Source of the DNA: Otatea glauca
Taxonomy: Eukaryota; Streptophyta; Magnoliopsida; Poales; Poaceae
NCBI GenBank assembly: GCA_036346275.1
Contig: CM070722.1
Coordinates: forward strand, 60,301,524-60,365,523
Length of the DNA stretch: 64,000 nucleotides
Direction: 5' to 3'
A model generated the notes under the pieces. The model saw only the letters and a program-made list of their open reading frames with translations, was not told where the DNA came from and made no database searches. The position numbers and the translations under genes were made by a program. Below are positions 21,278-34,475 of the stretch, piece after piece (positions within the stretch are counted from its first letter, which is position 1; the number at the start of each line of letters is the position of its first letter).

Positions 21278-24200
21278 GGCCTACGGAGTATAAATTAACT
21301 AGTTTGAACGTTAGCCGGCCAGTAAGGTCAGCTAACGAAACTTCGTCTAAGAACCTGTCATACCTTGGACATACTGGTACCTCGACGTCAGGCTGTTTCA
21401 ACACAGAACGACCTTGTCAAGGACCCTCTCTGTGTTGATATATATTTTTTCCTTGTAACTTTTTCTTCTCTCTAATACATCTTATACAGTTTACAACAAA
21501 AACACAGTGAAGCATACGTAGGAGTACGTACGTCTGTACGTGCACTCGACTAGGTCTTGACATGCTAAAAAAGACGAACAGATCGGCAGATAAATGTTTA
21601 ATTTACTGGGTCTAATGAGAAAAGCAGCTAGATAAGCTAACAGTCGGTGGTCCAACTTACCGCCAGCACTTAGGTGAATAACAGGGTTCAAATTGAAACC
21701 TCACTATATCTGCATTTTGAGGGCTACTTATGAGTAATCTATATGTCATCAGGACTTGATCATCTGACCCCTTCGACATATCTGTCAGATACGATTTGAT
21801 CAACTCTTGTGAGTCGAGATAGCTAGCAGCCCCTACTTAGACGGGGTGTACTAGAAGAAATTATCTTACAAATGTAACTAAACAAAATATGCGTGATCAA
21901 TAATATATCTAGCCAGAGGTGGAACTAGGGTGCCGGGTATGCCCTGTCACCCCTAAAATTTTGTAATATGCTTGTATTTTCTTGGCAGATGCAGCAACTG
22001 ACTTGTATTCAAAACTAATGGCAAGGTGCTAATGCAATTTGCAATCTTGCTTGTATTCAAAACTGATGCCAAAGTGCTAATTCAGAACTGATGGCAATAT
22101 GCTAATGCCAGTTTCTTCTGCTGTTGACATGAAATTAGTAGCTCTCCTGCCATTCTTTCAAAAAAGACCAGGGGTGCCAATGTCAAGGAGCTATTTTTGT
22201 ACCTCGATGCTTCAGTGCTTTGCAAATTGAAGGTTTCTCCATCATCTTTCATCTAATATATCCCTTTGTAACAACCGTGGTCTTTTTAGATAGGAATAAT
22301 TTAGACAAGCTAAGATTGTTTTGACGTGCATGAAGTAATCACATGGATAACCAGATTAATTAGGCATAGATTTCGTCAATCCAAAAGATCTTCTTTGTTT
22401 GGACAGGCATGGCTTCACTAAAAGATTCTGAGTTCTGATTAATTAGTGGATAATTGATTTCAAGTGTCGCGGGTAATACGTAGTGCCTGAGACATTACCA
22501 CACGGGCCCACATGTTGGTGCACCGACAATTCATACTCATGACATGGAAGACTTTTTCTTCTTCCTTTTGTATGACTAGTTAGCCACTATGTTCAGAATT
22601 TTGTTGCCTAGCTCGCGTTCGTGTGGCCAAATTTCGAATCAGCTTTTAGCTTTCCAAGATCCACTCCAGTCATATATAGATCGTATATATATATTTGGAT
22701 CAAATAATCCTCACATATATACTCCTTTACATGTGGGCCACTCAGGAATCTCTCAACAAATTTCAGCCAAAAATTGCATTGATCTCTTTACTGTTCAGTT
22801 TTGGAGTATATATGCAGTGAGCTATTCACTTCTGCTCAATGGAGTCTTCCCGGCCGTCTGAATTTTGTGCAATATATCAACCACTCTACTTGAGTGATAG
22901 ATCGAATATATACGACATTAAGTTAATTCCTTGATAACAGAGAGAATGGTTCAATTTCACCACCACATTAGTCCTCAAATTTCTCAACAACGATGAGAAA
23001 TTAATTCCTGAGGAAGGGATCTTGTGGGTTTCTGTTGTTGTTGCATGCTGGATGACCTAGTAAGAGCTTAGGAAAATCGATGAGATGACAGTCAAATCTT
23101 GTATAGTACCTCGCCCACTATGCAGTCACTAGTGCAGGCTGCACAAGATCAAAGAGAAATGAGCTCACTACCTCCGACATTTCGGTCACTAGCTAGTAAT
23201 TTTATCCCATTGATGCCACTTGACCTCTTCACACGGATACTTTGTCAGTGCTTCGTGATGCCAGAAGTAGGACAAATTATCATGTCCTTAAGAGAAACCA
23301 TATTTATATTTTTGCAGGGAACTACGGGTAATCGTGTTTTTGCGTGCCGGCCGGCTAGGGTGTATATAGTGGCGCGTCCAATGTATGCGCTACACAGGGT
23401 TATACTCCTACAAGGGAAGCATACATGCGCATCTGCTTCTTTCCCCTTGTCATCTTGTTCTGTCAAAATCCAACTCACAGGGATAATATAGTGGTTAATT
23501 AACGAAGAAAACGAAAGGGTTACTAAGAAATTAATGCAGCAAAAATGCATATTTAAGGGGGGAAATATCGTGTGACCATAGGGGTGCAGTACGTTGAATG
23601 TTTTCAGCCACCAAAGATTTGTGGAAAAAAGCTAGTATTTCTAATGACAGAATTCTGAATATGTGTTTACCAATGAAGGGCATCTACGAAAAAGAGCGCT
23701 ATCAAAGTCCCTTCCAACCCCGTCCACACCATGTACTACCTCTCTTCTCTCAACTCCCAACTCTACCCACAGTGCCGAGTGCCGACATGGGCGGAACTGG
23801 ATCGATGTGGTGCTGGCCGGTATGCACAGGCACTCAAAAAAAAATCTGGAAAATACTAAGAGATTGTATGTTCAATATTCTAGATTTGTTGATTGAATTG
23901 ATTTTGATTTTGGTGGTATAGAATTTGCAAGACCTAGCCTAGAACTATTTGTACTTTACTTTTAGCAAATTTTAAATACGTGTGTTGGATTTATAATGTT
24001 ACGAAACTATTATACAAGATTGTAGAGTTGTGCGTATGAAATATACACATCGATCTATTGAAAATTTTCTAGTTCCACCCAGTGCCAACACCACCACATG
24101 ACTCCACACCCCACCCTTTATTTCCCCGTCCACCCGCGTTTAACCTCATTACTAAAATCCCTTGATCATCCAAGAAAACAGTATGCTGTAATAAGTCCTA

Positions 24201-25452
24201 GCTTCCCGGCCCCTACTAACTTTGTGCTTGCACTGTCTATTCCTATTAATTTTTTAGTCTATCACATAATTAAAACGATGTTAAAATGAGCTAAAATGTT
24301 CTTTGAGATGATAGAAATTACCATAAATCAAAATAAAGAGAAAATTCTAGACTATTAATTGTTTAGTGAGTCTAGATTATAATGGTGATCTCATTTATCG
24401 GATACATAGGTATTAGAGTTGAATAATGACTATAGATGTATTTCCAGTCATATGAATTAGAGTCATACTACTCTACTTTTAATTATAGGTTTGTGCATCG
24501 TACGCTACAGATACTTAATGTTTCGGACAACTTGGCTAGTTTTACTTAAAATATGGAAATTTCATTGTACTAAATTTTCAATGTTTCCACCATGCTTACA
24601 AAAAGAAACTTGATGCTTGCAACATCATAGCATTACTGTGCATGCAAAGGAAAATTTATGAACAGTGACTGACTGGTGGATATGGGCCTATACATTGCTG
24701 TAAAACTCCATGCAAGCTCAGTTTGGAACATGAGGATTCTCTGAAGGATTTTTTTGATGTGGAAATGAATTAAGTATCTGCTCTACTCTCGCTGGATGTA
24801 GATCGAGTTCCCTACAAAATACTTGTAAGCATGTCCCCTAAATGGGGTCTTAACAACAATATTATTGAGCCAAAGGCCACTGAAAAAAGTGTTTAGCTAA
24901 AGGCCCTTGCCAACTGTGTACCCCCGTCGTTGCTAAATATAGGAAGTTTTTTTTTACTTTTCACAATCTTCAATTCAAGACTTTGACTATAATAATATAC
25001 TAGTAAATATAAAAATTATATACTAAAAAGTATTTTCCAAAAAACAATGAGTTATTTTAGTGTAGTAATTAATTTATATATGCATATATTACAGATTAAA
25101 ATTTTAAATTTTTTATTATATAGGTTCGCCCGCAACCTATATCTAGTGACGAGAGAGTAAAATTTTGTTGGCAAAGCCTGGCTTGTCCCAGATTGTGACA
25201 AGTATCTCGCCTGTCAAGATGAACTGTTCCCTGTCCCAACGAATTGCAGATTTAATTAATCAAAACAGAGTCCTTAAGCATTCGAAGATGAGTACAAACA
25301 AACCAACTGCCACACAATTAAATTAATTAATCACCAAGGCAATCTATGACTTAACATGCAAAAGCTATATGTAGAACCAAAAGGTTTGCTTTAGTATTCC
25401 ACCACACAAAGCAAAAAAAAAGCGGCCTAGGCCATACAGCACAAGTCAATTT
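21278..25452. other. Intergenic DNA upstream of the WIP gene; no gene recognised
   Basis: Only short ORFs without recognisable domains are present (for example 22589-22861, 23099-23491 and 23598-23921, + strand). A GCCAAAGGCC / CTAAAGGCCC cluster at 24869-24915 may be a decayed DNA-transposon end, but no paired end with a target duplication was found. Strings like GGTGGAACTAGGG (21908) and GGCGGAACTGG (23793) resemble MITE ends that I could not pair. Confidence 0.5.
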
Positions 25453-25590
25453 TCCTGGGCAATATACAAGGACTCAAAATAATTTGCATCTATGGACACG
25501 GTAGAACAGTGTTGTTTATTTTTTCTTGGCAATATACAAGGACTCAAAAATAATTTGCACCTAAGGACACGGTAGAACAGTGTTGTTTGT
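25453..25590. repeat. Tandem duplication, 70-bp period, about 0.9 kb upstream of the WIP gene
   Basis: The block GGCAATATACAAGGACTCAA ... GGACACGGTAGAACAGTGTTGTTT occurs at 25458 and again at 25528 with a few substitutions. It lies in the presumed distal promoter. Confidence 0.9.
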
Positions 25591-26388
25591 TGGCACTGCT
25601 CCATCTCTCTCTCTAACCCTTTCTCTCTCTAGGTGGGGCACGGCATGCGAGTAGCTAGCGCAACCATGCAATGCAAGCTTGTCTTGATGCCATCTAGTCT
25701 CTTCTTCTCTGTGATTATCTCCTTGTTTGGGTTTATTTAGGACTTGACGCATGCATGTGCACGTTCTAATGCTTCAAATTAATAATTTATCATGTATATT
25801 TTTTGAGTGCTTTAATATTTGTGCAATTGTAAAAAGGAAAAGCTTTAAAGCACCTCTCATATTTTTTTGTGATAAATGTGATTTCATGTTTGTTTGTGTT
25901 TTGATCACCTTGACCTTGCACAAACAAATATTAAATGGCTGAGATAATTTTTATGTGATCACTGATTTTTTTTGCAGGCGTACTGTTCACAACCAGATGT
26001 GTTAATGAGTGCGATAAATTTTGTCTGTGGTCAATTAAATTATTGCAGGGGATATTTGGTTCCCATACTCCCGTGGGAATAACAAGGGGAATGAGAGTTC
26101 ATGCCTTCCAAGTCCCAAGATTTTCACCATTTGCTGGCTACGGGCATACTAGTAGTATCAACTCTCCCCCTTCCAAACCTTTTTCTTTCGTTCCTACTCA
26201 CCATAAATCTTTTCCTCTCTCTCTCTGTCTCTCTCACTGTAGTCTGTATGCTGTCAGCCAGGTGATCCTCATCTCCCTCTCTCTAGTGAACATCCCTTTC
26301 TTCCTATACAACCTCATTAACACCTTTAGGGCTACACGCACACACAACGCCTTTATCTCTCTCTCTTTTCTTGGTGATCCATACTGCG

Positions 26389-26392
<4 letters not shown>

Positions 26393-26425
<33 letters not shown>
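26393..26425. repeat. (CT)n microsatellite next to the WIP TATA box
   Basis: About 16 CT units directly upstream of the TATA-like element. Pyrimidine-rich tracts are common at grass core promoters. Further CT clusters occur at 26216-26232 and 26277-26283. Confidence 0.9.
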
Positions 26426-26427
<2 letters not shown>

Positions 26428-26428
<1 letters not shown>

Positions 26429-26437
26429 ATTTATAAT
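26428..26437 (+). promoter_or_regulatory. TATA-like element of the WIP gene
   Basis: TATTTATAAT lies 68 bp before the ATG. A start site about 30 bp downstream would leave a 5' UTR of roughly 40-45 nt containing CTCTCTCC and CTTC pyrimidine patches. No transcript data are available to confirm the start. Confidence 0.45.
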
Positions 26438-26504
26438 AGTTGCCCTCCTCCCATCCACACCTCTCTCCTATCTTCAGCTCCACACCAATCCACCCTCTTC
26501 CTCC

Positions 26505-27795
26505 ATGGGAGACCCCTACATCAATTTCTTGAGAGGCTACCACCATCTCCACTACTCCAACCCTTCCCCTACCTCCTATACCTCCTCCTCCTCCTTCTCC
26601 AGCTACACCTCCTACCTCCACCCACCTCCCTCCTCCCCTCCCATCAGGGAAGCCCTCCCCCTCCTCAGCCTCACACCATCAACCCAGCCACACCACCACC
26701 ACCATGATCAAGATCAGAAGGAGGAGGCCTTCACACACACTTGCAGCAACCAAGAAGCACCCGCTGCTGATGATCAGACAGGGGAGGTCACAGTGGCCTT
26801 GCACATAGGCCTGCCCAGCCCCTCTGAGGCGGCGGCAGCAGCAGCAGGCAGTGGGGACCACCAAGAAGGAGCAGCAGCAGGAGGGAGAAGCCTGCAAGAA
26901 GGGCAAGAAGGAGAGGGAGGAGGCAGTGGTGAAGGAGAAGAGGAAGGGGAAGGGGAGGATGAGATCACCATGCCGCTGGGGTGTGCTTCCATAGGGATAG
27001 GGAGGCTGACAAAGGGGCAGTACTGGATCCCCACACCCTCCCAGATCCTCATTGGGCCCACTCAGTTCTCCTGCCCGGTCTGCTACAAGACCTTCAACAG
27101 ATACAACAACATGCAGGTGATTGTTGATCTACTGGCTAGCTGCTCTATGATTCTTGCTGGTGTATGTCTGATTTGGTTTCACTGACTCATGTGGTTAATT
27201 AATTTTGTGCATCTTTTTGGTTAGTTCTGGGCGTTTGGTTCTGTTTGAAATGTGGTCTTGGTAATTGATTTGCATGCATGTTAGAGTCGTCTGTTTGAAG
27301 TGGCCGGGCTCTGAATTTTCTGATCCTTGCTGCATGAATTGGAGCTGTGCATGCACCTGAGGCCCTTTTGTGGTGTGTTTGTACTGGGTTCAGTTATGGG
27401 AAGCTTGTGTGTGTGGTGGTGGATCTAGGTGGGAGTGTTGCTGCTCTAGTACTACAACTATACCTCCTTTTGATCTCCCCCACCCCTCTCCCCCCCCCCC
27501 CCCCTCTCCCGTATCTTTGATTTGATTGAACCGCGCAGGGACACAAAGGCATGCAGTTATGGCTCTCAAACGGCCATTGACATGGAGAACTCTGAGCTCC
27601 TATGGTGGCTAGCTACTATTCTTGGAGTTTGTGCTTATTGTGCCTTTTCAATTCGCAGTGGATGCAGAGAGAGAAAGAGTGTGTGCGTGTGTGTGAGAGA
27701 GAGATCTGCGAAGAAAGATCTGGCAAAAAGGATCTTTATCTTTCCCTGATCAGTTCCTTCAATGTTACACAGATGTGCATCTCAAGCAACACCCG

Positions 27796-27829
<34 letters not shown>

Positions 27830-28763
27830 AGTGCAACAAACCCCACACACGAGCAGTGCCCTTCAGTCTTGCACAGTCCATTTGCTCAGACGCCTTGCAT
27901 AACATCCCTTTTGCCCTCCTCACTCACAGAGTCTCCCACGGATTGATGCATCTATGCAGCAGCGAGCCAGGCATCCAAGAAGAGAGTGAGAACTGGTCCC
28001 TCTGCAACTTAATTATCCCCCATACCTTCTTGGTTCCCAACACGTGAAGAGAGCCACTTCACTTACACCATTCTAGTCCTCTCTCTCTCTCCCTCCTGAC
28101 TAGCCACACTGCAGCAATGCAACGCCGCTGTACTTGCAACTAACTTGCACCACCACTGCATGCATGCATGATTCACACATGTACTGATCTAGTAATCTAA
28201 TGCAATTAACCATGCACATTTATGGATGTGAATGATCGATGCAGATGCACATGTGGGGGCACGGGTCGCAGTACCGGAAGGGGCCGGAGTCGCTGCGGGG
28301 AACGCAGCCGACGGCGATGCTGCGGCTGCCGTGCTACTGCTGCGCGGCGGGGTGCCGGAACAACATCGACCATCCGCGGTCGCGGCCGCTCAAGGATTTC
28401 CGCACGCTGCAGACGCACTACAAGCGCAAGCATGGCATCAAGCCCTTCATGTGCCGCAAGTGCGGCAAGCCCTTCGCCGTGCGCGGCGACTGGCGCACCC
28501 ACGAGAAGAACTGCGGCAAGCTCTGGTACTGCGCCTGCGGCTCGGACTTCAAGCACAAGCGCTCCCTGAAGGATCACATCCGCGCCTTCGGCCGCGGCCA
28601 CGCCGCCTGCGGCATCGACTGCTTCGACCTCGACGACGACGACCGCGACCCCTCATCGGAGGTCGACCACACCACCACCACCACCACAGTTTACGCCGCC
28701 TGCAACGATCATCACCAGTGGACGCCGCCGGCACCAAGATCAGGCGATCGATCCGATCGCTAG
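26505..28763 (+). CDS. WIP-subfamily C2H2 zinc-finger transcription factor (exons 26505-27116 and 28245-28763)
   Basis: Two exons joined in phase 0 give 376 residues. The start at 26505 is chosen because MGDPYINF matches the MADPY opening of NTT/WIP2/4/5-type proteins; the frame is open upstream but that is UTR. Features in order: Ser/Pro-rich N terminus; LPLLSL, an EAR-like motif (about 51-56); VALHIGLPSP (about 97-106); an Ala/Gly and acidic tract; the WIP signature YWIPTPSQILIGPTQFSCPV (173-192). Four zinc fingers follow: C190/C193/H206/H210, split by the intron; C237/C241 with H262/H267; C274/C277/H290/C294; C300/C302/H315/H323. The C terminus is His/Thr-rich. WIP proteins are nuclear regulators of plant organ and tissue patterning. 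The intron (27117-28244) has GT-AG borders. It is the only host gene in the window and looks intact; the exact family member is not assigned. Confidence 0.93.
27117..28244 (+). other. Intron of the WIP gene
   Basis: Donor CAG/gtgatt and acceptor gatgcag/ATG. The intron interrupts the first zinc finger between the cysteine and histidine pairs, the usual position in the WIP family. It holds a poly-C run (about 27487-27504) and a (CT)n tract (27798-27824), both likely length-variable. No transposable element is evident inside. Confidence 0.88.
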
Positions 28764-31700
28764 GGTGAGTATATATGCCAATATATACATGTGTCGGTCG
28801 GTCGGTCAGGGTCTGTGTTTGTGCTGATATAAAAAAAAAGAGAGGTTCGTTCGGGAGCGAGCTTCAATTGATGACTACGTACGTTGTTAATTTGCATGAT
28901 ACGTAGTACGTACTATCTATATACATGAAGCAGGCGTATAGATAGTGCGAATATATCAAGGGGTTTAATTGATATCGAAACGAATATATACACATATGCA
29001 GGGGGGAGTTAATGATCGATGTATTATTAAGAGGCGAGTTCTAATTGGGGAGAGGTGCTTCCTAGATTCATTGTATGTGTAGACTTGATTTGGTATATGA
29101 TGATACAGATTATCAATGTCCATATTTGAGAGAATATTGCATCATGCATGCATGCAAAGTGGACACATATACTACTCGTATCTGCGTATCGAATTTTTTT
29201 GTCGGTTTTGCTAATTTTCATTCACCTGATTTTCTTTTTTATGCTTTTGGGCGTTTGTGACTAATTTTCTCTAGTTTTAGGACAGTAATTGTGGTAGATT
29301 GGCATCTTATGTTTTTATAATATTGGAGTATGGTTGGAACTTACAGGTGATAGCGTGTAAGCCTAGTTTGTTTTTCTACTTGTAGTTAAAATTCTTTTGA
29401 GTGGGGATATACATAGGGGTAAATAGACTGAGCTCTTGATAGCCTAAAAGACAAAAATGGCAGCGAGTACTAGTACAATAGTACTACTCCCTACGCTGCT
29501 CCATTCCCTTTTGCTGATTTTGTTGTGTAGATTAATGTGGAAATTCATTGTCATGCAAGAGGTTTGAGGTTACTACAAGCATGAAGCATGTAGCTATAGT
29601 GCTAGACCGATTTTTTTTTCTAAACTAACAACTAGTAAAACGTTTTTGTGTACTTGGTGGTGTGTAAAATTCAACAATGTGTATCAACTGAATGTATCCT
29701 TTTTTGTTGAGAAAAATGATCCAGAAAATAATGAGTAAGCAGATCGAGTTAAGGATTGTTTGTATAGTAAGCAGTGGCGGAGCAACCTAGGGCGGGCGCA
29801 CAAAAGAAAAACTGGAATCCTTTTGAAAACTGGCTCTGCAAAATGTAACAAAGTGTGTACCATTCTGATCGATTTAACAGTTGCAAAATTCAGACATTTG
29901 TATGCAGAATCCTTCTCTGTCGCAAGTAGCGAGGATCGATCTGTTCAGATAATAGAAAGCCTATGGCTACTAGTAAGTGTTTAGCCGCAGAGGGTATTTT
30001 TTTCTAGGATGCAGATCTATCTACACCGTTTGAACCCAAACTATAATATAACTGGAAAGTCACCATGCAAATTAACATTTCCTCAAATGCACCATTAAAT
30101 TAAAGAATAATCATGCATGCATGCATGCATGTCAGATGAAAATGCATATCGGATTAAAAGACAGGAGAAAGGGCGATTAGAGCTATGTATATGCTGCTCT
30201 CTTCAGTGCATGCTGCATGCATGCAGCACCCTGGTGGATCCCAATTCACGAGAATCTCATAGCTAGTTTTGCTTTAATGCTCTCATCTTTTGCATAAAGA
30301 CATGTTCTTTGCTAGACTTTATCTCTTTGAGCAACCTCCCCTAAGCCTGAGAGAACCCTTTCAAGAATGTGAAGCCCATGCATGCTAGCAGCTAGCTTGG
30401 CCCCAATGGAATGCAATGTGCTTTCAGATAGTTAAGAATCACGAGATATGAGTGTACAAATCCCTGTCAATTTTGCATGGATTGACATGGCAAAGGAGGA
30501 GAAAAAAGGTAAAGGTAAATGATTACACAAAATCTGATGGCCTATATCTGGTGAACTATGCCTTGTCCTACAGTTTCTTTCATCTTTGCCCGCCGCTGAT
30601 TACAGCGGCAATGATCAAAGTAACAAAAGAGGGCTTAAAGTTTGCTCCTTTCCTCTTGCCTGTAACCTTAAGCTTTAGTTCTTTTCTTAGCCTTTAGCTT
30701 CTCAACCTTTTTCAGGTTTATAAGCTAATTTCACATTCATTTATTTTGGGACGGCACTACTCTTAGTTAATTTGTGGATCAAATAAATTCATGATAACTT
30801 ATATTGATGCTAGTAGCATGGTTCAACAACGGTGCAAGTTTGATTTACATTGGTAATTTCAATAAATATATAAGGATTTTTTTACAAATATGTGTCGTAC
30901 ATGATTACTTCAAAGCAATGTAGAACTAGATTACTGTACATCCCACAGTGGAGACCTGTTTACCTGTCAGTCAGGTGACGTAGCCACTGCTAATATACAG
31001 TATTAATCGTCACATATGAAATGCCCCAAGACAACATTTTGTTTGCTAGCTTTTAGCTAGTTTCTTTCTCTGCCTGCAGCCTGCATACCTCAACCGCTAA
31101 TATACAGTATTGATCGTCACTTATGAAATGCCCCAAGACAACATTTTGTTTGTTAGCCTTTAGCTAGTTTCTTTCTATGCCTGCAGCCTGCATACCTCTA
31201 CCGCTCTACTTTGTAGTTCAATATTCTTTCTGAAGAAAATAAAGCCTTCCGCGGCCATTATTCTACTTGTTTGGCTAGGAAGCTAGCAGACCAAAAGAAC
31301 TAGAGGGCAAAGTATAGTTAACTGAAATTGGTTCTTGATATGAATTTTTTTCTTACTTAGTTTCCTGAAAATATCATCATAAGATAAATGATATAGCATG
31401 ATATTCTCTCAGGAAATAACCATTTTTTAAAACGAAAATGTTATATTTTCTTCAATCGGTAAAGAATTTGGGAATGTTAGAATAATTTTCTTCCAGCTGT
31501 TAGAATTTGGGAGTTTTAGTACGTAGTGACTACCCTTACAAAAATCCTTTTTTTAATACCCTCCTATACTTGTCCTTAACAAGGGGCAAATTCACCAATC
31601 GGGTTTAAATAACTAAATAAACAAGCTTTTTTATGGGTTATAAACTGTCTTAAGGGAATAATTAAGCAAGTTGATGAGTCAAACAAAAAGTTTGGGTTAT

Positions 31701-33892
31701 TATTTCAATGCATTTTTTTTACAATTGTGCATGCAATTCACAGTTTGGATCGAACTGAGTGTAACGTGTTTACATCTAGAAAAAAAAGATGTATATGTAT
31801 ATTGATGACAAACATGATGCTTTCACAAAATGTTATATAGCATAAGATATTTCACAAATTAAAAAATATGTTTGAAGACATGCAGGTTTAATTAATTAAA
31901 AGTTCACCCAGCGAAAACTGAATAAACCAAACAAAACTGTGTTATACCAGGCCTTTTAAATGCATTAATTTGATTTTGTCTATTTCGAGTTTCAAAACAA
32001 AAAATTGAGCCAAGTGCCCCAGCGATTTTCTACCCCATCACCCCTCCAAGGCTCCAAGTTGAACCTTTTTGGTAGAACAGCCTCCAAGTTGAACTGAAAT
32101 TTGAGAAAAGAAAAGGATAGAAAGATACCTTCTACGAATATATCTATATCTACAAAAAAAACATCATGCATGTATTCTCATTGCCCTGTCCATGGCTCTT
32201 TTGAGGTCTGCAAGAAGGCCCTTTCACCTGCTCTATCTATAAGCTTGTTTCTTCCGTGATCAGTCACTAGATTCTTTCACACATGGCCAAGTACAGGGCA
32301 TAATTAATTGCAGCACAGAGGGAGAATTTTTTTAATGATATATAAAAAAAGCTACTCACCCTATTCATTTCTCTATCCCATTCCTTTTCTTGAGCAGAAC
32401 AAGTGAGCACTTTCACCGGCTCGATGTACACCCTTTTGGTCCGATGCGTGTTTCTTCCATGATCAGCTACACACCATGTACAGTACAGTGGTGTCAGATT
32501 GAGGAGAGGGAGAGAGAGAGAGAGAGGGGGGGTGTTAAACAGAGAAAGAAATGAAGTCTAAGTCCCAAGGTACAGTTCTCCCTGCAGAAGCTTTGACTTG
32601 ATTAGCTCTCTAGAACACTTCTTATTTGAACAAAATTATAAATCTAGTCTATCCTTTTCCTCACCATGGAAACAGCGGTTGGTGACACGACTCGCCTGTT
32701 GCACTCCCTAGCACAACACCTCGTCGGAGCTACGACAACACTGTCTATCACGACAGGTAGGACAGACCCACCGTGGCATAAGAGCTGCCGCATACCCAAG
32801 CTTGACAGTAGGTGTCGCAGACGATTAGCTTAGGAGGAATGCGCACTTTCTCAGTAGTACTTAATTAATTGATTAATGCAGTGACTAATTATGAGGAGTA
32901 CATAGTTATTGGATTAATTAAGGGACTAAGGGGCTAATCGGCAAGGAATTGATTAATTAATTGTTGGATGTTATCGGCAAGATCTTCGGTTAATACAGTG
33001 ACTAATTCCTACTGAAGAATGGGAGCTTGGCATGCAGGAGCCTGTTGAGCTACTAGTCCGTAGCACCTGCTACCGAGCTTGGGGTCCGTCTTACTTGCCG
33101 TGATGGACTGTGCTGTCAAGCGTTGGCGAGGTATGATGCTACAGAAGCACGGCGGTGACACGTTGCTGGTACTTCTACGGTGAAAAAAAAACTATATTTA
33201 CAATTTCCTTGTGACTGAAGCTAAATATGAAAAAAAAAAAGTGTGCAACAGGCCAATCAATGCAAAGACTCCTCCCTGGCTCCCTGCACCAAATGCAGTT
33301 GGACGTGGCTTTTTCAAACCTTTTGTCTCAGCGGCATTGATTCAAGGCAATGGCAGCAAAGGTGCAGCTTTATTCAATATTCTTCTTGCTGCTTCAGCTT
33401 CGAGAGAGCTCTGCAGGGAAAGAAATCGAATGCAGTCCTCGTGAGACTATAATTTTAGCGGTTGTATATATATATAGACTATTAGATAAAAAAAGATGGA
33501 TTAGATTTTTTAAAGTACTATTCAAAAAAAATGTAGCAATCTTAACACTGTAGTGACCACTGTAGTCATTGTTGTAGATGAATACTGTTGCATGATCTGG
33601 ATTGTTTGATGTCTTGATCGGACAGTCCTAATGGCTGAAGGCTGCTTAAGTTACAATCCCATAAGACAGCATGTGAACCCTTTCCCTCTGCAGGTTGTAA
33701 AGCTCTCTATAGCTTTGCTTGTGATATTCTGATTCATTTTTTTTTATTTTGAGTTCTTTTTTTAGTGTGATATATGGAGCAGATGTGTATGTAGACAATG
33801 AAACGTGAGATATTAAAATCGAATGATTAGGTTGTTTTAATGAGCAGGAAACATAAGATACCTAGTCATTTGTGCAGAGCGAAGGAGGTAGT
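28764..33892. other. Intergenic DNA downstream of the WIP gene; no gene recognised
   Basis: AT-rich DNA with GCATGC repeats (30112-30131) and a tandem duplication at 30989-31203. A 55-codon ORF starts at 32666 (METAVGDTTRLL...) and stops at 32831-32833 in a slightly GC-richer patch (32660-32830); I do not recognise it. Other ORFs are short and lack domains. No tRNA or miRNA precursor was recognised by eye. Confidence 0.5.
30989..31203. repeat. Tandem duplication, 107-bp period
   Basis: Two copies beginning CTAATATACAGTATT (30990 and 31097) run through GCCTGCAGCCTGCATACCTC with about 7 substitutions, so the duplication is recent but not brand new. It lies 2.2 kb downstream of the WIP gene. 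Confidence 0.92.
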
Positions 33893-33984
33893 CATTACTA
33901 GAGAAATAGTAATCTGGATTGATTCTTTTTTATCATTTAGGTTGGTTTTTATGGCGATACAAAGGTCTTAGACAGTGATAACGA

Positions 33985-34285
33985 GTGGTTATCACGGTCG
34001 GTTTTCGTCAGATAAAGATATAATGTTATATATCTGTGTCGGTTCCAAGGTCGGAACAGACCCAGAAGACCTAATATTTTTATCGGTTTCAAGTTAGAAA
34101 CCGATAGAGATAATTAGGAATCTATCGATTTCACAGTCAGAACCGATATAGAAGTCCTTGTAATCTCTATCAGTTCTTAGCGTGGAACCGATAGAGATTA
34201 GTGAATTGTCTCTATCAGTTCCATGCTCAGAACCGATAGAGATTACACGTCTCGATCGGTTCTAACCATGGAACCGATAGAGATA
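33985..34285. repeat. Left subterminal repeats of the third CACTA element
   Basis: About eight copies of ATCGGTTCC / GGAACCGATAGAGAT alternate in orientation. The matching right-end set (AACCGATAGTGATAAC and its complement) lies at 36417-36490. Confidence 0.85.
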
Positions 34286-34299
34286 AATCCCAGGTATCA

Positions 34300-34475
34300 C
34301 CTTCATAGTATATTCACGTTTACAATATATCCACACTCACAGATTGATAAATTCATAGTATATTCACAGACTAATAGTATATGCACAATTGACAAATTCA
34401 CAATATGTTCATATTCACAGTATAATCACAGATCGACAAATTCACAGTATATTTACTTTCACTATACTGTTGGCA
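34300..34475. repeat. Degenerate tandem repeat of TTCACAGTATATTCAC type
   Basis: Variants of attcacagtatattcacag and gatcgacaaattcacagtat recur about six times with imperfect spacing, within the CACTA element. Non-coding. Confidence 0.6.

Noticed and set aside
23793..24085. GGCGGAACTGG and CTAGTTCCACCC as possible ends of a MITE
   Set aside because: The inverted match is only about 10 bases and no clean target duplication was found at both ends.
24840..25200. GCCAAAGGCC / CTAAAGGCCC / GGCAAAGCC strings as possible CACTA remnants
   Set aside because: No CACTA terminus or TSD could be paired. Kept only as a note in the intergenic entry.
26043..26504. Upstream extension of the WIP ORF (open frame from 26043)
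   Set aside because: It spans the CT microsatellite and TATA-like box, and its translation is low complexity. The family start MGDPY is at 26505.
33265..33290. CCTGGCTCCCTG string resembling part of miR160
   Set aside because: No pairing arm was seen nearby and the flanking bases differ from the mature miRNA.
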